A stretch of 64,000 nucleotides of DNA from Ottelia alismoides (Eukaryota; Streptophyta; Magnoliopsida; Alismatales; Hydrocharitaceae): contig JAZKJV010009330.1 of the NCBI GenBank assembly GCA_037367405.1, forward strand, positions 310,001 through 374,000, given 5' to 3'. The notes under the pieces were generated by a model. That model saw nothing but the letters and a program-made list of their open reading frames with translations. It made no database searches and had not been told where the DNA came from. The position numbers were made by a program, and so were the translations under genes. This document shows, piece after piece, positions 12,046 to 23,868 of the stretch. Positions within the stretch are counted from its first letter, which is position 1. Each line of letters begins with the position of its first letter.

Positions 12046-12937
12046 AGAAGCTTCAGGTCTTTGACTTAGTTCTTCGAGTTCCACATGACAACATGCAGAA
12101 TTTGACTCTTAGTGTCTAACCTGGTCGCCTCATTCTGGGTACGACTCTTGAATAGAGAATTAACCTGTACTCTCGCACTAAGTACTTAGCACGACTCAGA
12201 TGGGGTGTTCGAAGACTATGTGAGTCTCTTTTCTGGTAGCATGGACATAAAAAGATAGGAGTACGAGTTGAAATAATGCTTCAGATAAGGGATGGACATG
12301 TGGGAATAATTTTTTCTAATTCCCCAAAGTATGTGCATAAAGAAAGATTCTATATCCATAGGGGCAATAAGATCATTACAGAGCAACCAAAAATCCAAAC
12401 AAAAAGAAGCCAACTACCAAATAAATATTTGAGCAAAAAGGTCAAAGCTTCAAAACAACCTGTTGATCTTGGTGGAGACTTGGCTAAACTGGACAGATTC
12501 ATAAGGAGAGTTGGCTACATTGGTCACCCTCCAGTTCTTTTCCTCTTCTTCTAAAAATTTCTCTCCCTTTCGATTTGAACACAGCACGACTAAACTTAGA
12601 AGGAAATACCCGACTCCCCGACGATGAGTTATTGGAAAATAGGTTTGCATGGTAGTCCGACAATCTTAATGGGAAGATCTAAAACCTTTCACACACATGA
12701 GACATTTATTCAATGTTTATGGGTTATTCTTTGGAAAGAGGATTGATCTAAGATGACTTCTGAGCTGAAACTTGTACAATGATTTGTAGAACTTGGAAGC
12801 TGTAGATTTAAAACCCTAATTCTCACAGGAGTTCTGCCTAACTATAGGTTTAGCTCCATTTTCATCTTTTGCTCATGGTCTTGGTATGGAACCCAATCAC
12901 ACATCACCTCATTTCATTTTAGTTGCTTAGAGATGAG
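12046..12937. other. Unassigned stretch between W LTR and inverted-repeat array
   Basis: Moderately AT-rich. A 92-codon plus-strand ORF at 12276-12554 has no family I recognise. Directly preceding codons are also open for a short way but run into a stop. It may be decayed internal sequence of the element whose LTR resumes at 53378 (Z), because Z's polypurine tract directly follows the array at 53.24-53.36 kb; that link is inference. The first five bases after W's LTR (AGAAG) would be W's target duplication, but the partner is not in view. Confidence 0.3.
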
Positions 12938-13274
12938 TATGGAGGAATAGGATTGTGATGAATGGGATAAAGATGGATAGGATAAAAAAGGGTCATGAGT
13001 ATAAAAGGGGCGTTGTATTCTATTCATCACAATCATGTTCCTCTACCCTGCATGAATGCAGTGCAGCGCCCCACCAGTTCCTCTACTCAGCATTTATTTG
13101 TGGAGCAGTTCTCTCTGCACCGCATTCATACGGGGTAGAGGAACGGGATTGTGATGAATGGGATACAGCTAGGTAGGATGAAAAAAAGAGGGTTAGGAGT
13201 ATAAAAGGCACGATATCTCCCATTCATTACAATCCCGTTCCTCTACCCTGCATGAATGTCGTGCAACGTCTCAA
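12938..13274. repeat. Tandem inverted-repeat (MITE-like) array, left half
   Basis: Two related units about 195 bp apart. Unit 1 inverted repeat: arms at about 12939-12969 and 13017-13047. Unit 2 arms: 13133-13165 and 13214-13248, about 33 bp with few mismatches, built on GGGTAGAGGAACGGGATTGT and ATGAATGGG. Interiors are alike (GGATAGGAT...GAGTATAAAAGG). Between units lies CTCTACTCAGCATTTATTTG then TGGAGCAGTT. Unit 2 is cut by element Y at 13275; its remainder and part of a third unit continue at 53239-53363. Confidence 0.75.
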
Positions 13275-15503
13275 TGTTGAATTGCTAAATGCATGTATTA
13301 AAATAGATCTGTTATGGCATGTGCACTTAGCTTCTCGCACGTAGTCGAGATGAATCTCACTTATGAGGTTCTCGATTTTAATTTTTATCTTGGGAAGTCC
13401 AGGATAAAATACAAGGACACAAGCAATTTAATGATTAAATTTAGAGATCAAATATTTTAGAGAGTAATTCATATAATTAATTTTATTGAGATGATGCATA
13501 CATCACAAAGAGATAACTATTTAACACAATTCTATGCACTTAAATTCAATGTAGATAACAATGCACAAACAACATGAAGATGATACAAAGTAATTAGACA
13601 CACGGCATATGACTTTGATTAAGTATACAAAGATTACCTTGGAATAATTGAATATATAATCAAGGCATTAATTTAGACAACCAAATGATGTAAGTCTCAG
13701 AACTATGAGTTTATTTCACTCTTGATGCTAGAAATCAAATTGTTCAAATCATTAAGTGATATAGTGATAGTGATTAAAAATAACTAACAATAGATCATTA
13801 AATGTGAAGGTAACTCAATAATCTAATTGTTCAATGAAAGTGTATTTTTAATCATGTTCATGATTTCAACAAGCATTTTAAATAAAGTTTAATAAATGTG
13901 TGACTTTTAAACCAAAATCAACCACAAAGTTCACCACAACATAGAGTGTCCAACAAGCTTTAAAACGAGACCAAAATCACATTTATTGGACTTTGGGATA
14001 AAATTTTATTCACCAATGAATCTAGGGGAATAAATGTAAGAAAACTTCCAAGTTTCATTACATATAAGGACAAACATGGACTGAAATGTTGAGAAATCCC
14101 GTAGGGGCTATCATGCAATTTTAATTATACGGAAAGACTATTCTATAATATCAAGAAATAGTAGGACCTATGTTGCAATTCTCCCAACCACATGCGCAGA
14201 TGATGTGATTGTTTAGGCTCGGTCGCGGCGGCTTGGACCATTTGTCAACTCATTATGCTCCGCTTGAGGCTTGGAAGTAGGCTCGATACACGGGCCTGAG
14301 GGATTGAACGCTGCTTCGGGGTTGCTAAGGCGATTAACCCTAATCATTGTATCTCGCCCAATTTGGTGAGATAAACAATACATGATGCTCGAGTGTTCTT
14401 CAATGCCTCCGCCCATGACGACACTTGGGTTGTTCTCTGGTGAAGGATGCAACGCTCCGCCTCGCTCCTCATGAGATTCTGGAGATCGTATAACCCTCAT
14501 GAACGTTCAGCGAAGGCCATTGAATGTTAAGGAAGAGGAGAAGCACCGTGTATATATTTGTCGACAAAGCTTAACCGTCGAAGAAGATGGAGATTAGAGA
14601 TTAGTTTTAGTCTTCGATCATTGAAGCCATTTAGAGACCTGGAAGGTTAGCTGAGAAAGAACAAGCATCTGCGAATATTTTGAAGGTTAATGCGAATGGA
14701 ATGAAGGGCCATTCATAGGTGGAGTATTAAACCCTAATGAGTTGTCTTCTTCAGGTAGAAGACGACAATTGCATGGAGTGAACACAAAGATGCAGCAATG
14801 AAAAGATGAACTGGAGGATTACATGTAAATCATGGTTCGAAGGTGGAATTGATGGTGCATTCTGATAGTAGTTTAATGAAGTAAAATAGATGCGATCATT
14901 ATGAAAATAATATAAAGGCTCAAGATCGGAATTTCACCTGGAATCAAAGGTTGAAGACGAATGTCTTGAAATTGAATCTTCAGCCATGGTTCGAAGCTAG
15001 AAGCTTCGAGATCTTTGCTTGCAGTTCTTGGCTAGAGAACTAAGCTCGAAAAACCATACATTAAGTTGTAACTTGGTATAGGAACCAAGGATCCCACCGG
15101 AGCTCGAACTCTGACTTCGCTCGATCTTGGTCTCTTTCTCAGTCACAAGAGAGGCTAAATGTCTAAGGGATAGCTCTCACAAGGGCGGACATCCTTAGAT
15201 GAAGGTCGTATCAAGCTATTTATAGATGGAGTTTATCCCGAGGTTGCTGAATGAAAGTGGTAGTTTCAACCTCCACCATTGATTAGGTGATGAGAGTTAA
15301 GATGTGAGCGGATGTTGGCGGAAGTTAGGGTTGAATGGAGAAGGATTTAGTGGCAGTTTCACATGGAGTTGGCGCATAAGGAGTTTGGCAAAATTGGCAG
15401 AAGTTGCCATGGAATGAAGGGTTACGTCGATTGGAATGAGTGGTAGGAGGTTGAAGATGAACCCCAACCGTCAGATCATATGATTGTACGGTTGGTAGTA
15501 AGG
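13275..15503 (-). mobile_element. Y 3' LTR, U5-side part
   Basis: Collinear with 50510-52645 of the 5' LTR, starting TGTTGAATTGCTAAATGCAT against TGATGAAACGTTAAATGCAT. Similarity stops at GTTGGTAGTAAGG; the 5' LTR continues with TGCTAAAGGACG, which resumes here only at 33541. That gap is element X with its nested Copia. Confidence 0.88.
15216..15225 (-). promoter_or_regulatory. Candidate TATA box, Y 3' LTR
   Basis: CTATTTATAG on plus (CTATAAATAG on minus), in the same context as 52359-52368 of the 5' LTR; conserved between the two LTRs and in the element's orientation. Confidence 0.5.
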
Positions 15504-15577
15504 AGATCGTAATGATAAGAAGGAGATGAAGCATATGATTCCCAACCATTATTAGTGTTATTCTCAGAGAAATCATG

Positions 15578-15862
15578 CTAGAGATTAGATGAAGCATATG
15601 ATTCAGATGAAAGATAGCCATCATCGGAGTTATCCTTAGAGGAATAGTATTCGAAAGTAGAGGTACTCCATATTTTCTTGTTCTTTAGTTGCTTCAGTTG
15701 CTTTCTCAGAATTCGTTCCTTCTTGGGATTAAGCGATTCGTCCTTGGATGATGAATATTCTGAAGCATTAGTCTCAGTCAGCTCATAAGAAATTATTCCA
15801 GTATATTTAGTGATACCAAAAGAAACGACTTTGGATGAATAATAGTGCAGAACGGGAATCAT
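15578..15862 (-). pseudogene. C-terminal tail of X polyprotein (Ser/Lys/acidic-rich)
   Basis: A 94-codon open stretch with repeated short motifs: HYYSSKVV, SEYSSSKDE, EYYSSKDNSDDG and SSESYASS. A Lys-rich stretch, KKERILRKQLKQLKNKK, recalls IRKKQLKHKA in Y's extra ORF. The codons upstream on the minus strand (RKDPNFDSL then stop) are open but interrupted. It continues the 26.27-kb segment across the Copia insertion: the flanks CCGAACAA...GATCTCACTCAT parallel CCGAACTGAGCTCACTCAT at about 3069-3087. There is no recognised domain and its function is unknown. Repeats of GATGAAGCATATGATTC occur just downstream. Confidence 0.5.
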
Positions 15863-17203
15863 CTAAAGGGAATCGAAATTTGGATCCTTGCGAAGATAGA
15901 GTTTAAGAACTGCCGAACAAACCTTGTTGGTCATGAGAGCCCACAACGAGCCATTATGCAATAAATGTTATTGTGAATATCATCCTTGATCTGAAATGAA
16001 GAATAACTAATTTGCATAATAGGTCCCTTAGTACAATTAGGGTTATGTACCATGGCCATCATTATGATCATACAACTGTTGGTTCAATTATGGAATCATA
16101 GAGGCTGGTGCTTGGATGAATATCTAAAGAGTTAGATTGAGGACTCATCAAGTACCGTCAAATGATTATTAAGAGGGGATATCCAGCATGAGTAGGAGAT
16201 GTCAATCCTTTATCACTTGGTTGATATCTGATCGACCTCTTGATGCAGGTCCTTTGCATGGAAATAGAGATTCAGAGCTATCAGATTAGTTAGGTCAAAG
16301 AGTTGACTTAACGAGATCGAGACAACCGAAGACCTATGCCATATGTTGTCACGATATAGGCATGCATCCTCTGACCGGAGACAGATATGTTACTATATAT
16401 CTGAGTATGTACATTTGGCAGACCTATAGGTTGATGACCTAATCAAGGTCTATACACCAGCGCGCTGGTGTTCATATAAGGGCATATGAGTAATACGATC
16501 TCTCAAAGGGATCATACAGGTTCATTTACTGAACCGGAAGACATGAGCTCACTCATGAGATATTGGAAAGAATCAAATTCTGTGCACGGTCGTCTCACTT
16601 TGGAAGCTTGATTGAATTTGTAGGTTTGGTATATACTTTTAGAAAGTATATGATAAACACCTAGGTATGATATATTCTTTTGGAAAGTATATGATCGATG
16701 CCAACTCCCAATAGTCAAATGAGAAACTTAATGATAAAACCCTGAAGGAGACAGTCTATAAGAGATCTAAAACTTCAGGTTTATTCTGGGTCTTCCAGTA
16801 TGCAGGAAGTACAGATATTAGGAATGCTTGAGGGTGATGTGATCATAAACGATTGTATAACCATGACGCTTCCATTCCGAGGGAGTGATGAAACAAGTCT
16901 GGATATTAGTGACTCCTCTCATAGAGAAGTAATCTGATCTTAGTCCAAATGTTGGACATTGATCTAAATGTGATTCAAGTGTAATGAGAAGATTAGATTT
17001 GTGGTCTTGATTTAATCAGGCATCTATGTGAGGTCCGCGAGATCTGGATTTAAGATGTGATCTCAATATCCAAGTCACTATACGTGGAACAATACAATCG
17101 CCATGTCCTAATCTCCAAGTATCCGCGGAGAAAGCGCATTATCCTTGAAAGAGTTCATGGATAATTTCATTGTTGATATGTGTATCCGAGCATTGAGAAA
17201 GTG

Positions 17204-17384
17204 GATAATTAAATGTGATTTAATTATCATGAATAATATGAATTCGATTCATATTATAAGGAGAATTATCTAAGATAATTAAATGTGATTTAATTATCAA
17301 AGATGAGAATAATGTGAATATGATTCATGTTATTTGGGCACATGAGAAAATAGATCCAAGATAATTAAATGTGATTTAATTATC
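17204..17384. repeat. Three identical 25-nt palindromes in Copia 5' LTR
   Basis: At 17204-17228, 17274-17298 and 17360-17384: arm GATAATTAAAT, loop GTG, arm ATTTAATTATC, all perfect. Spacing is 70 and 86 bp. The 3' LTR retains only one, with mutations (about 25102). Confidence 0.9.
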
Positions 17385-17635
17385 ATGGATATGAATAATG
17401 TGGATAGCATTATCCATATTAATCAGATATATTATAAATATGATTTATAATATACTAGAGAGAGCATATTATGATTTATATATGTTGATTAATTTTAAAT
17501 GTGAATTGGATACACATTGAATGATTAATTGAAAATATAATTACATTTTATTTTGGTTGTGAATGAGATTTACATAATTTCAATGGCTTGATTGAAGTTT
17601 TTCATGAGATATTTATGAATTATTGTTGTGAAAAA

Positions 17636-17666
17636 TATTTACAACAATTGTTGTTGTAAATATTGG
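17636..17666. repeat. Hairpin in Copia LTR
   Basis: AATATTTACAACA, loop ATTGT, TGTTGTAAATATT: 13-bp perfect arms. The 3' LTR copy at about 25377 keeps it with one arm change. Confidence 0.8.
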
Positions 17667-17949
17667 AGATATCATGAGATAATGGGATCTCATGATGAGA
17701 TCTCATGAGATGATTGGTAGCCGTCCCCCTTTTAGGGGACGTAGTTAGTCTCCTCATTATCTCAATGACTAGCCAATTGATTTGATTTGAAATTAACTTA
17801 TATTGAAAAATCAATATATATTAATTTAAATTTAATCATTTGATGTTGTGTTTGTACAACAAGATCATAGCCAGTGAAAGAAACACAAATCAATCTCATC
17901 CATTGATTGTGTGTTGTCCATGGATTAAGATCCATAGATCTAAAAACCC

Positions 17950-17956
17950 TATATAA
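17950..17956 (+). promoter_or_regulatory. TATA box, Copia 5' LTR
   Basis: TATATAA in the context ACCCTATATAAGAAGAGGCA; the 3' LTR has TATATAT at 25696-25702 in the same context. Strand and position fit the element's promoter. Confidence 0.65.
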
Positions 17957-18526
17957 GAAGAGGCACCCCTTGCTCTTCGGACTACAATTAACGAATGCTC
18001 TCTCTCCCTCTCCCTCTCCATACGCCAAGCCTCTCTCTCTCTCATAGTGGCTGTCCACCATGGAGACCTTGTGAGAGTCGTCATCGTTGCAACGTTGTCG
18101 TTATGCTGCTGGATCATCTAATCGTGGATATCCATCTCCTTCGGTGCGCCTTGCTCGTGAAGAAGATGGTGGATCTCATGTGAAGAGAACATGAGATCCA
18201 CCGCTTGGATCATCAACATGGATTGAGAGGAGCATGCGTCTCATCAAGCGCTCGCAAGCGTCTCCTCCGTCGGATCGGAATTGAGACCGGAGGTCTCTTC
18301 GTTTAGAGACTTGATCGCAACCACGCTTCAAGAAGTAAACCTTATACCTATTGTGGTTTAGATGAAACGATCCGAGAAAGGTTCTTGGATCATGTGGTTT
18401 CATCTCATTTAAAATTTTTTAAATTCCGCTGCATCAAGCAACTAGTGGACTAGTCGCTCCCGATTGCATTGGATGTGATCCACATGCTTCCATGATGCGC
18501 TTGAGGATCATTCCATATCCTTCAAG

Positions 18527-18539
18527 TGGTATCAGAGCC
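18527..18539 (+). promoter_or_regulatory. Copia primer binding site
   Basis: TGGTATCAGAGCC, the initiator-Met tRNA complementary site of plant Copia elements, two bases after the LTR end ...CCTTCA. Confidence 0.95.
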
Positions 18540-21500
18540 AGATTGTAGGTTTTCGATGTGATCCATAAACCTAGGATGATTTGGGCTGGTGAGGGTTCGT
18601 GAAAATTTTTATTGCATTTCAATTTTTGCAGCCCTGTTTTGTGATAAATTTCGGCCCTGTTTAAAATGTTTAAACACAGAATTTTAAATTGGACAATGCT
18701 CTTCATTAATTAAGGAAACAGTAGGATTTGAGTTTTCCTGATTTGGAATCCGATAACTCTAGTTATGATCTTTTTTATAACCATATATCCACTGTTTCGA
18801 GAATGGCGAATGATGACGTAATTAAAGTGTTAATTACTGCTTTAAAATGCCTAGAAATGTGTGCTAATAACATAGGTTCTGTTTTAAATCAAGTTAGAAA
18901 ACTATAGAAACTGATTTTGCATAAGTTGGATTTAAAATGAATGAGATATGCTAATTTTAGTAAGTGAGGGTCACTATCGAAGATTGCAATCCTAATCATG
19001 AACCTTGTGATAGTCATTTAAGAAACTTGTGAAATTAGTGGTTAATTCCCTGAAATAATTATGGATAATATTGGGGAAATATTTGTATGATAATTGTTCC
19101 CTTAAATGACATTGCTTCAACAAATAAATGATTATATTTGATCTAGATCACCAATTGGTTACTTGATACACTTTCAATAAACATATTGCTTGAATAGGTT
19201 GAGAATTTGTCTAGCAAATTTCCTTATAATCAAAATGATTTTTATTATTACTATATGGTATATTTTTGGTTGGAGAACCGATGAACATCTCAAATACACA
19301 ATGATGGATTTGGCATTATCCTTTCCTGAGGTGGATACGGTGTCTATTCGGGGAGCGTTGGGGTAGCAGGTTGCACCGTGTGCGGTTTGTCCTACTCCCG
19401 TCGGTATTGGCCATGACAACGGGTAGGGACTTGATAATGCTAGAGAAATCATGGTGTATTTTCTAATTATAAAAATTCGAATTAATACGTACTTTGAGAT
19501 AATTTCATATATTCAAGTAACAATCAAGTTTGTTGATTGAATTGGAATGATATTTGATTTAATGTGATTAAATTAGTTATATCCAATAAAAAACACTCTA
19601 TGATGAATATATGTGTATTTCCCTTGGAAGAATCAATTATATGAATATGATTCATGATAATTAATTGAAATTTGAATAAGAGGTGGAGGATCACATAAGT
19701 GACATCCATGGTCTCCCACCAAGGCGAAGGGTTCCGTTGCCAGATATTGTATGTAGGAGGTGCTTGTTCAAAGTGACAGATACTGCATACAATCCATTTG
19801 GACCGGGCTCTTCGCTTCTCTAAACAGTAAGGACGTATGCATAGTTACCCCAATATCAGGTCCTCATATTATTGGGGTGATATTGGATTGCGCATAGCGA
19901 GCTGTATTCCAGTTGACGGTTAGTTCAATTAATGATGGGTCAACATCACCTTAGGGGTGGTGGGCTCGGGTGTTCAAGACCGAACTGGGAGATGCTAGTT
20001 GGACTTGCAAGGCGGAATGTGTTCCCGCTTCTTTTTATCCGAGTTACAGGCTCTCATATTATTGGGATGTGACAATGATAAGAAAGAAGATCCCAGATCT
20101 TGCTAGAGATATAATGGTAAATATATCTCTTACATTGAAAGTGATTAAGGGAATGAACTTTGAGTGTTGACAAGGCAAGAGAACTTTGATATAAAAATTC
20201 CTAAATCAAAGTAAAATGTGTATATATATTTATATATATTTATGCAAATTGCTTATTTCAGATAATCCTTCATTAAACCCACTCAATACTATACTCAATA
20301 ACCAGTAAAATATCATAGATTGGATCCATGATCAAGATATTGTACTTGCAGTTGAACACATAATGCATGTGGTTGCAATGTATAAGTTTCCTCATAATAA
20401 TGAGGAATAACAATTAAATAGATAATAGGACTGCAACTCTCGGGTTTGTATGTCTCTATAGTATTGAACTCTCATCGAATGTACTTTGGAAGTGACACGT
20501 TGACGATGATCGTAATTGTCAAACTATCCTTATAAAATCTAAGAAAGATGTTCTGCTGGCATACATATGTGCTCTCGACATTTAATCATGAATGACAATG
20601 TTCACTACATAATGTAGAATGGTGGCTCTATAAGAGATGATGTATTCAAATATTTGAGTACCTACCTGAACCTAAGCCTTTAAAGAGTTAAGATGTGTGT
20701 AGATATTATGAGTGTCATCATTCACTTATCTATACTCTAGTCATTTATGAAGCTTCATAATATTCATATTGTATGAATTGAATGAAGCATATATCAATGT
20801 CGAAATACTCTTATATTGAAATCTTTTGAATTCGATATATGAGATCCTTTGTCTTAAACAGTGGTTGTTTAGAGATCAAAGGAGCGTAGTGGAAGCATGG
20901 TCGGACCCAAGTTAGAATGAAAGTCAAAGAGTTGATTGTACTTCTATGATTTCCATATCCAAATAGTTGTATAAATACCAATACTACAATAAGCCCATGT
21001 ACAAATAGTGTGACTATCTAGACTATCTAGGATCCTTAAAGAAGGACTCATATAGTGCCTCGAATAATCTACATATAATCATTGATATTGACTTGCTTAT
21101 TGGATAAGACCAAAGTCTAATAATTGTATCTCATTCCTCTAATAACACTTGCAATTGGTTGCATATGTTTTAGAAGACTAGAAAATTTGATATTAATGTT
21201 TAATAGTTATCCACATGGGTATTGATGCAATCGTTGCAACAATCACTATTAGATTGATAGACTTCATATTTCAGTGGGAGAGCCCTTAGTCTTAGAGAAT
21301 GTCTCTATTATCTAGATATTAGAAAACACTCATAGTTTATTTCTAAATGTTGGAAATAGACATGATTTCTGGAATAGACCTATCATAAAGAGTTATGATG
21401 GATATATTTCAGATAGTATTTTTATATATAGAGGACTCTACTAAATTAGAAAATAAATGAATGGTTCATTAACATTTCTAATACTGAAACTAAACCTTAA

Positions 21501-22110
21501 CAAGATCAATAGGAGGACGGAGATCATTTGACAATAATCTGGCATCAAATCTTGGACAAATGTCTGATGTAATGAATAGACTAGTAAGATATTGAACTTT
21601 AGATTGTCTAAATCAAAACTTACATACTTATGAATAGAGATTCAAAGTAAAATGTCTAATACACCCTTCTCTTGGAATGTTGTTAGATGCCAAGGTATTC
21701 AATATCTCATACATATTAATGTATGTGGACCATCTGTATCATAATGAACATTGATGATATGTGATATCATTTAATGATTATTTGTGATATGAGATTTCTT
21801 CCCTTCACCTTAGAAAGCTTTGAAATGTTCAACAATTTCACAAATTTGGTTTAGAATCAAAGTTTGAAGGAAGATGAAATGAATTTGACCTGACTTAGGT
21901 AGCAAGTACCTATTAGATGAGTTCAAAGAATACCTTATGGAGATATGAATATCATTCCTATCTCGCTCCTCCTAATATACCTAAACTCAAGAGAGTTGTA
22001 GGGAGATACAATTGGATCATGTTTGACATGATTTGATCAATGATGAATATTAGTATAATTACCTCTTAGTTTCCAAAGTATATTTGTAGTAGAGACTATA
22101 ATATATATCA
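18540..22110 (+). pseudogene. Copia gag / protease / integrase region, decayed
   Basis: By position this should encode gag, protease and most of the integrase, but stops are frequent and I cannot place a zinc knuckle, protease D(T/S)G or integrase catalytic residues. The only start-like feature is a 34-codon frame at 18803-18907 (MANDDVIKVLITALKCL...), possibly the gag N-terminus. The segment at 19.30-20.17 kb is less AT-rich and repeats the phrase CTCATATTATTGGG twice. Confidence 0.45.
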
Positions 22111-23400
22111 TGAAAAGGTTCCATGCTGGTAAACTGGAATCTAGCACAAGAGAGTGCTACTTCATTAGGAAAATAAAGGATGGTATGAGATACCTACTTT
22201 ATGACCTTGAGATTCTTAAAACATCTCATCTCTAAAGATATGATTCTTAGAGTATGATTCGCTTGAGAATTAAGATGAAGATGGAGTGTAGGAACTCATT
22301 TAATCTTGAGAAGATAATGAGGCTCCTGAAATCGGAAACTGAAAGGATAATTAAAGATGAAACACTAATACCTCTTCAAATGAGTTTGAGGATGAATTCA
22401 TGTGTCAGAGAAATCTGACAATGATCGAACTTCATGTAATGAAGCTTCTGAAGATCATGTCATGGAAAGATGGATGTTAGCAATAAAGTCTATAGTACAC
22501 TTCACATACAAGTGTTGTATATGGACCCTCGAGGATTCACATATATGGGTAAGACTCGTTATGGTGTGAATAGATCTTCAAGAGAAAGAGGGAACCTGAT
22601 GAGAAGGTAGGGACCTTCAAGGAACGTCCATGAGATACACACTGAATAGAAGACATCACTTGCGATGAGACTTGCTCTTCAGTGATCATGCTTAAACTCA
22701 TCAGATTATTGCTAACTATAGCTACACAACTTGACTTTGACATCTTCAATATGGAAGTCAAGATTGCATTCCTCCACAAATATCTCTCTAAGGATATTCA
22801 CATGAAGTAGCCCTAGGGCTTCATGGCTTAGGAAAGCATGGTGTGCAAGCTAAAGAAACTCCATCTATGGACTTAAATAAGCTTATTGTAGTTGGAACAT
22901 TGGATCTGATGAAATCATAAATTTAATGCTTTCAAATAGAATCTTGATGTACCATGTGAAGCTTAGTGGGAGTGCCATTGTGTTCATCGTGCTATATGTG
23001 GATGATACCCAAATCATTTGGAATGATATAAGGATAATAATAATAATTGTTTTATAGACCGGCTATTCCATACCTTGAGACATGATCTCAAGGATACCTC
23101 TTAGATCTTAGTTCTGAAGATGTTTAGAAGCAAAGACAAGAGGGTATTGGGACTGTCTTATTAGTAGTACACCTTGGACATGTTCCATTTTCTGGAAAAT
23201 TCCAAGAAACGCTTCCTTCCCTCAAGATATGGTATTGACCTATCTAAAGGAATAGCACCTCAAAGAGTTGAGGAAGTGAATGCTAAAATTATTTGCCCTT
23301 ATGCATCAGTTACGAGAAGCCGAGTGTATGCTAAATGTGTACAAAAGACAGATGTCTGCCATGCAGTGGGAGTACTAAACTGTTATTAATCCTATTATGG
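22111..23400 (+). pseudogene. Copia integrase tail, reverse transcriptase and RNase H remnants
   Basis: Frames shift repeatedly, but family landmarks are in order: KLES(S)TRECYFI...DGMRYLLYD (22.12-22.21 kb, end of Copia integrase); IFKRKREPDEKVGTFKERP (22.57-22.63 kb, RT start); LDFDIFNMEVKIAFLHKYL (22.73-22.79 kb, the 'MDVKTAFL' motif with Asp changed to Glu); VLYVDDT (about 22.99-23.01 kb, RT active site intact); a YTLDMFHFLENSKKRFLP segment (23.17 kb); and TDVCHAVGV (23.35 kb, start of the RNase H part). RT copies element RNA into DNA; this copy cannot be translated as one protein. Confidence 0.8.
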
Positions 23401-23857
23401 AGATAAAACACTTGATTGCAGTAATAACAATATCTTCAAAGATGACAAGGCTTTAGAGATAGTGATCTCTAAGTCTTATCTTCAAGAAATTAAGACTTTA
23501 TAGATAGTGATATAAAGGTCTTAACTATGGATACCTTAGGAGATAGAGATCTCTAGGAATAAGGGTATTCTGATAAGGATTATGGACATACTTGTTATAA
23601 TAGTTATAATAATTATTGAAATGTGGTGTCAAAGGATACTATAACTGACAAGATTGAGTATTAGTTGCATAAGATGCAACATTTGCATTGGATGCGAGCA
23701 CTGTTACTAAGGGGATATGCAAGTGTCGTAAAAGGACTTGGCGCAGACTCTCGGGAACAGAGTGATTTATCAGCTTACCTAGCTATTTTTCTGAATAGCC
23801 TATGATTGTCACATGAGTGTGGGTTTAAATGATTAGACCATTAATGGCTCTTTGGAC
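23401..23857 (+). other. Copia RNase H end and 3' untranslated region, decayed
   Basis: Expected position of RNase H. No readable motif apart from repeated phrases (AGATAGTGATCTCTAAG, TAGATAGTGATATAAAG). Ends at the polypurine tract. Confidence 0.4.
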
Positions 23858-23867
23858 GAGTGAGAGA
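23858..23867 (+). promoter_or_regulatory. Copia polypurine tract
   Basis: GAGTGAGAGA directly before the 3' LTR start (T)TGTTGG, the usual plus-strand priming position; short and slightly degenerate. Confidence 0.6.
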
Positions 23868-23868
23868 T

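Larger units (their letters stand above)
15925..18524 (+). mobile_element. Copia 5' LTR
   Basis: 2600 bp. Collinear with the 3' LTR except for about 210 bp (17.10-17.31 kb) missing from the 3' copy. It holds three identical palindromes, a long hairpin at 17.63 kb and a TATA box at 17950. Transcription would start roughly 30 bp after the TATA box. Confidence 0.9.

Noticed and set aside
12276..12554. 92-codon ORF between W and the inverted-repeat array
   Set aside because: No recognisable family, no supporting homologue in the window, preceded by a stop; kept only as a note in the unassigned stretch.
15325..15624. 99-codon minus-strand ORF across the Y LTR/X junction
   Set aside because: It spans the boundary between two different elements and so cannot be an ancestral gene.
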